A stretch of 17,161 bases of DNA from Rhizobiaceae bacterium. GTDB lineage: Bacteria; Pseudomonadota; Alphaproteobacteria; Rhizobiales; Rhizobiaceae. Below the pieces are notes generated by a model. That model did no database searches, was not told where the DNA came from, and saw only the letters and a list, made by a program, of their open reading frames with translations. Made by a program: the position numbers and the translations under genes. Shown piece after piece: positions 14,660-17,161 of the stretch. Numbering within the stretch: the stretch's first letter is position 1; each line of letters opens with the position of its first letter. The stretch spans positions 1 to 17,161 of the forward strand of contig JAJFMR010000020.1 in assembly GCA_020696915.1 (NCBI GenBank). The letters run 5' to 3'.

Positions 14660-15712
14660 TTAACGGCCTGTGGAGGCGCTCCGCCAGCTGCGTGGCGAAG
14701 TACCGGCCCAGCGGGTGAATGCACGCGTGAAGGCCGACAGCTCGGAATATCCGAGCAGCAGCGCGATATCGCTCAATGGAAGGTGGCGCTGCTTGAGATA
14801 GTGCTGCGCCATCCGGAACCGCATTTCGTCGACAGCCTCCCGGAAGCCAAGGCCCTGGCCGAGCAGAGCGCGGCGGATCGCCGACCCCGGTACGCGCAGT
14901 TCCGCAGCGACGTCCTCGATCGTTGGCGCGCCATCCGGCAGATGCTGGCGAATGGCGTCAAGGATGCGGTCGATCAGCGTCTCGCTGGCCGCCCGCGGCC
15001 CGATCAGCGCAAGACAGGTCCGCATCATGGCAAGCAGTTTCAGGTCGCGTGCGGGCATCGGCCTCTCCAGGAGCTCCCGGTCGAAGACGATGGCGTTGGT
15101 CGCACAGCTGAAGAACACCGGGGCTCCGAACGCGGTTTCGTGCTGGCGCCACTCCCCCGGACGTGGATGCTCGAAATGAATTTCCAGCGGCGACCAGCTG
15201 CGCCCGCAGCACTCGCGCACGACGTTCGAGAATTGCCCGAGCGACAGTTCCGCATCCTGCCTGCGCGCCACGATTGCCGGTGTCTCGATCCGGTATTCGA
15301 GGTGTAGCCGGTTCTTCTCGGCCCGCAGCCGCATCGTCGAGGCGCTCTGCTGATAGGGAAACAGATCGACGAGGTTGTCGAGCGCCGAGCCGAGCGTCGG
15401 GGACGAAAGTGCCGCATAGCCCCACATGCCGAGATCGCGCGGCTGGAACTGTTGCCCGAACCACAGGCCGAAATTGTCACAGCGCGTGCGCTGGGCAGCC
15501 TCTTCAAAGAGATTGCAGAATGTGGCAAGCGGCAGCTTCAGCGTCGGCAGCGTGCTCATCTTCGGCGACACGCCGCAGCTTCCGTAGATGGAATCGACGT
15601 CGCCGCCTTGCCTGCCGATGAAATCGGCAAGTCCCGTCGCAGCCGCCACGAGCACGGCGGGCGCCGGTTGTGTGGCATCGGTCGGCGGTTTCGACGGTCC
15701 GACCAGGAGCAT
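14660..15712 (-). CDS. AraC-family transcriptional regulator (arabinose-binding-domain type)
   Basis: From the ATG at 15712 the protein has 350 residues. Residues about 25-210 resemble the Arabinose_bd (PF12625) effector domain of the OruR/ArgR-like AraC group: ATGLADFIGRQGGDVDSI, FCNLFEEAAQRTRCDNFGLWFG, RDLGMWGYAALSSPTLGSAL. The C-terminal 100 residues are a double helix-turn-helix, with IEDVAAELRVPGSAIRRALL as the first helix pair and the signature LSDIALLLGYSELSAFTRAFTRWAG at the end. A GTG at 15760 would add 16 residues but has no ribosome site; AGGA lies about ten bases before the ATG. It is divergent from the diol dehydratase gene across a 235-base gap, the usual place for a dedicated activator. 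I infer that it controls that locus, with a diol or aldehyde as a possible effector. Confidence 0.88.
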   Translation of the reverse strand: MLLVGPSKPPTDATQPAPAVLVAAATGLADFIGRQGGDVDSIYGSCGVSPKMSTLPTLKLPLATFCNLFEEAAQRTRCDNFGLWFGQQFQPRDLGMWGYAALSSPTLGSALDNLVDLFPYQQSASTMRLRAEKNRLHLEYRIETPAIVARRQDAELSLGQFSNVVRECCGRSWSPLEIHFEHPRPGEWRQHETAFGAPVFFSCATNAIVFDRELLERPMPARDLKLLAMMRTCLALIGPRAASETLIDRILDAIRQHLPDGAPTIEDVAAELRVPGSAIRRALLGQGLGFREAVDEMRFRMAQHYLKQRHLPLSDIALLLGYSELSAFTRAFTRWAGTSPRSWRSASTGR

Positions 15713-15912
15713 AAAGGGGAGATCCTCGCACGGTGACGTGGGAAAGGCGAATGATCGCACGCATGGAAGGGGTGCGGCAAGGCAAGGTCGCCTTTTCTGT
15801 CAAGGCGGACGCGGCTGAGGTCAAGCGCCGCCCTCGGCAATGCGCTATCGATCCCGCTTCAGGTCCCCGCACCGCCGACGGCCGGCCTCCCTGCGCCGGG
15901 CTGCCGGCCCCG

Positions 15913-15924
15913 GACCGGCCGGTC
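15913..15924. promoter_or_regulatory. 12-bp palindrome upstream of the diol dehydratase gene
   Basis: GACCGGCCGGTC is a perfect 12-base palindrome ending about 10 bases before the ribosome site GGGGAG of the dehydratase gene. It could be a protein-binding site, but in GC-rich DNA such a palindrome may be chance, and AraC regulators more often use direct repeats. Confidence 0.25.
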
Positions 15925-15947
15925 GAGGATTGCCGGGGAGAACGTCA

Positions 15948-17161
15948 ATGGCCGATCAGCAGCCGTCGACTTCCAGCTTCGGGGCAAACCGGTGGCGGCG
16001 GTTTGCCGACTGGGATGAACGGAAGCTTCGTCTCGACCGGTTCGCGGCCGAGGATCCCGCAAATGGCTTCGCGGCCTTTCAGGGCGCCGCCGATCCGCGG
16101 CCGGGGCTGGTAATCGAAGCCGGGCACGTCGTCAGCATGGACGGCAAGGCCGCTGCCGATTTCGACATGATCGATCACTTCATAGCGCGGCATCATCTCG
16201 ATGCCGATCTGGCGCCGGAAGCCATGCGCATGCCCTCCGGCGAGATCGCCAGGATGCTGGTCGACGTTTCGGTGCCGCGCGCCGAACTCGCGCGCCTTGC
16301 GCACGGACTGACGCCGGCAAAGCTTGCCGACGTGGTGGCACAGCTTTCCTCGATCGAACTGGCTTTCGCGTTCTCGAAGATGAGGACGCGCCGGATTCCC
16401 GGCAACCAGGGGCATGTCACCAACGCCAAGGACGACCCGCTGCAGCTTGCGGCGGACGCGGCGATCGCCGTGGCGCTGGGCTTCGACGAGGTCGAGACCA
16501 CGATGCGTGTCGCCCGCAATGCGTGGTCGAACGCGCTGGCGTGCTCCGTCGGGGCGGCGGTCGGGCGCTGGGGAACGCTGTTCCAGTGTGCCAGCGAAGA
16601 GGCCGAAGAGCTGCAGATCGGCATGGCCGGATTCACATCCTATGCCGAGACGGTTTCGGTGTACGGCACCGAGCGTGCCTTCGCCGACGGCGACGATACC
16701 CCCTGGTCGAAAGCCTTCCTTGCCGCCGCCTATGCCTCGCGCGGCATCAAGATGCGCTGCACGTCGGGCGCGGCGTCCGAACTGCTGATGGGCTTCCACG
16801 AAGCGAAATCGTTGCTCTATCTCGAGGCGCGCTGCCTTTGCCTGCAGCGCGGTATGGGTGTCCAGGGCACTCAGAACGGCGGCATCGACGGCGCCCCGCT
16901 TGCCTCGACCATGCCGGGCGGCGTGCGTGAACTGATAGCCGAGAACCTGATCGCCGTGTGGCTCGATCTGGAGTGCGCCACCGGCAACGACGCGCGCCAC
17001 TCGGAATCCGAGATCCGTGTCGGCGCCAAGATCCTGCCGTTCCTGATCGCCGGCTCCGACCTCGTTTGCTCGGGCATGGGCTCGATCCTCAAATACGACA
17101 ACTCCTTCAACGCGTCGTCTTTCAACGGCGAGGAGATCGAGGACTTCCTCGTCCTGCAGCG
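15948..17161 (+). CDS. pduC: Coenzyme-B12-dependent propanediol/glycerol dehydratase, large subunit (3' end outside window)
   Basis: The ATG at 15948 follows GGGGAG by seven bases, and 404 complete codons run to the edge without a stop; the family is about 555 residues. These enzymes turn 1,2-diols or glycerol into aldehydes by an adenosylcobalamin radical. Segments match PduC/DhaB: DFDMIDHFIAR, GHVTNAKDDPLQLAADAA, SYAETVSVYGTE, DGDDTPWSKAFLA, YASRGIKMR, YLEARC, GVQGTQNGG, LDLECA. The residues I align (from memory) to Klebsiella His143, Glu170, Glu221, Gln296, Asp335 and Ser362 are His156, Glu183, Glu234, Gln309, Asp348 and Ser375, all retained. Ser301 and Gln336 are replaced by Asp314 and Ala349. 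The medium and small subunits and a reactivase should follow outside the window. An AraC regulator is divergent. The sequence is clearly diverged from the enterobacterial enzymes, so the substrate is open. Confidence 0.93.
   Translation, partial: MADQQPSTSSFGANRWRRFADWDERKLRLDRFAAEDPANGFAAFQGAADPRPGLVIEAGHVVSMDGKAAADFDMIDHFIARHHLDADLAPEAMRMPSGEIARMLVDVSVPRAELARLAHGLTPAKLADVVAQLSSIELAFAFSKMRTRRIPGNQGHVTNAKDDPLQLAADAAIAVALGFDEVETTMRVARNAWSNALACSVGAAVGRWGTLFQCASEEAEELQIGMAGFTSYAETVSVYGTERAFADGDDTPWSKAFLAAAYASRGIKMRCTSGAASELLMGFHEAKSLLYLEARCLCLQRGMGVQGTQNGGIDGAPLASTMPGGVRELIAENLIAVWLDLECATGNDARHSESEIRVGAKILPFLIAGSDLVCSGMGSILKYDNSFNASSFNGEEIEDFLVLQ

Noticed and set aside
1..17161. CRISPR arrays, insertion sequences, toxin-antitoxin pairs, riboswitches
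   Set aside because: No regularly spaced repeats, transposase motifs, recognisable TA pairs or known riboswitch cores were seen on either strand.

Overview
The window looks like chromosomal DNA of a high-GC alphaproteobacterium, most likely Hyphomicrobiales and close to the Mesorhizobium/Phyllobacteriaceae group. The assignment rests on recognisable protein families and local gene order (alaC-hom-recJ; hisI-folE beside an Fe-S scaffold gene, yidD and thrS) recalled from memory, not on a database search. Most of the window is housekeeping sequence with dense coding.

Layout from left to right. The first 161 bases hold the N-terminus of a class III adenylate/guanylate cyclase that runs off the left edge. 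Next come a gene-poor stretch and a complete tRNA-Glu(UUC) unit with promoter, encoded CCA and intrinsic terminator. A lipoprotein with a C-terminal M15-type peptidase domain follows; its reading frame is cut by one in-frame TAA, so it is either a fresh pseudogene or a split gene. Then come a class I PHA synthase (phaC, minus strand), a small divergent lipoprotein, and a plus-strand run of alaC (alanine aminotransferase), hom (homoserine dehydrogenase) and recJ (ssDNA exonuclease). A convergent minus-strand block carries folE (GTP cyclohydrolase I), hisI (phosphoribosyl-AMP cyclohydrolase) and a patatin-like esterase. Divergent from folE are a two-cysteine Fe-S scaffold-like protein, yidD (membrane insertion factor) and thrS (threonyl-tRNA synthetase).

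The right end changes character. An AraC-family regulator is divergently arranged with a coenzyme-B12-dependent propanediol/glycerol dehydratase large subunit that runs off the right edge. This looks like the start of an inducible, accessory catabolic locus. The dehydratase keeps the radical-chemistry and metal-binding residues of the family, but two pocket positions known to limit substrate size in the Klebsiella enzyme are changed. I consider this the most interesting lead in the window. The other notable items are the in-frame stop in the M15 lipoprotein, its 258-bp internal duplication, the two-cysteine scaffold, the apparent absence of glpX between hom and recJ, and overlapping divergent promoters between folE and the scaffold gene.
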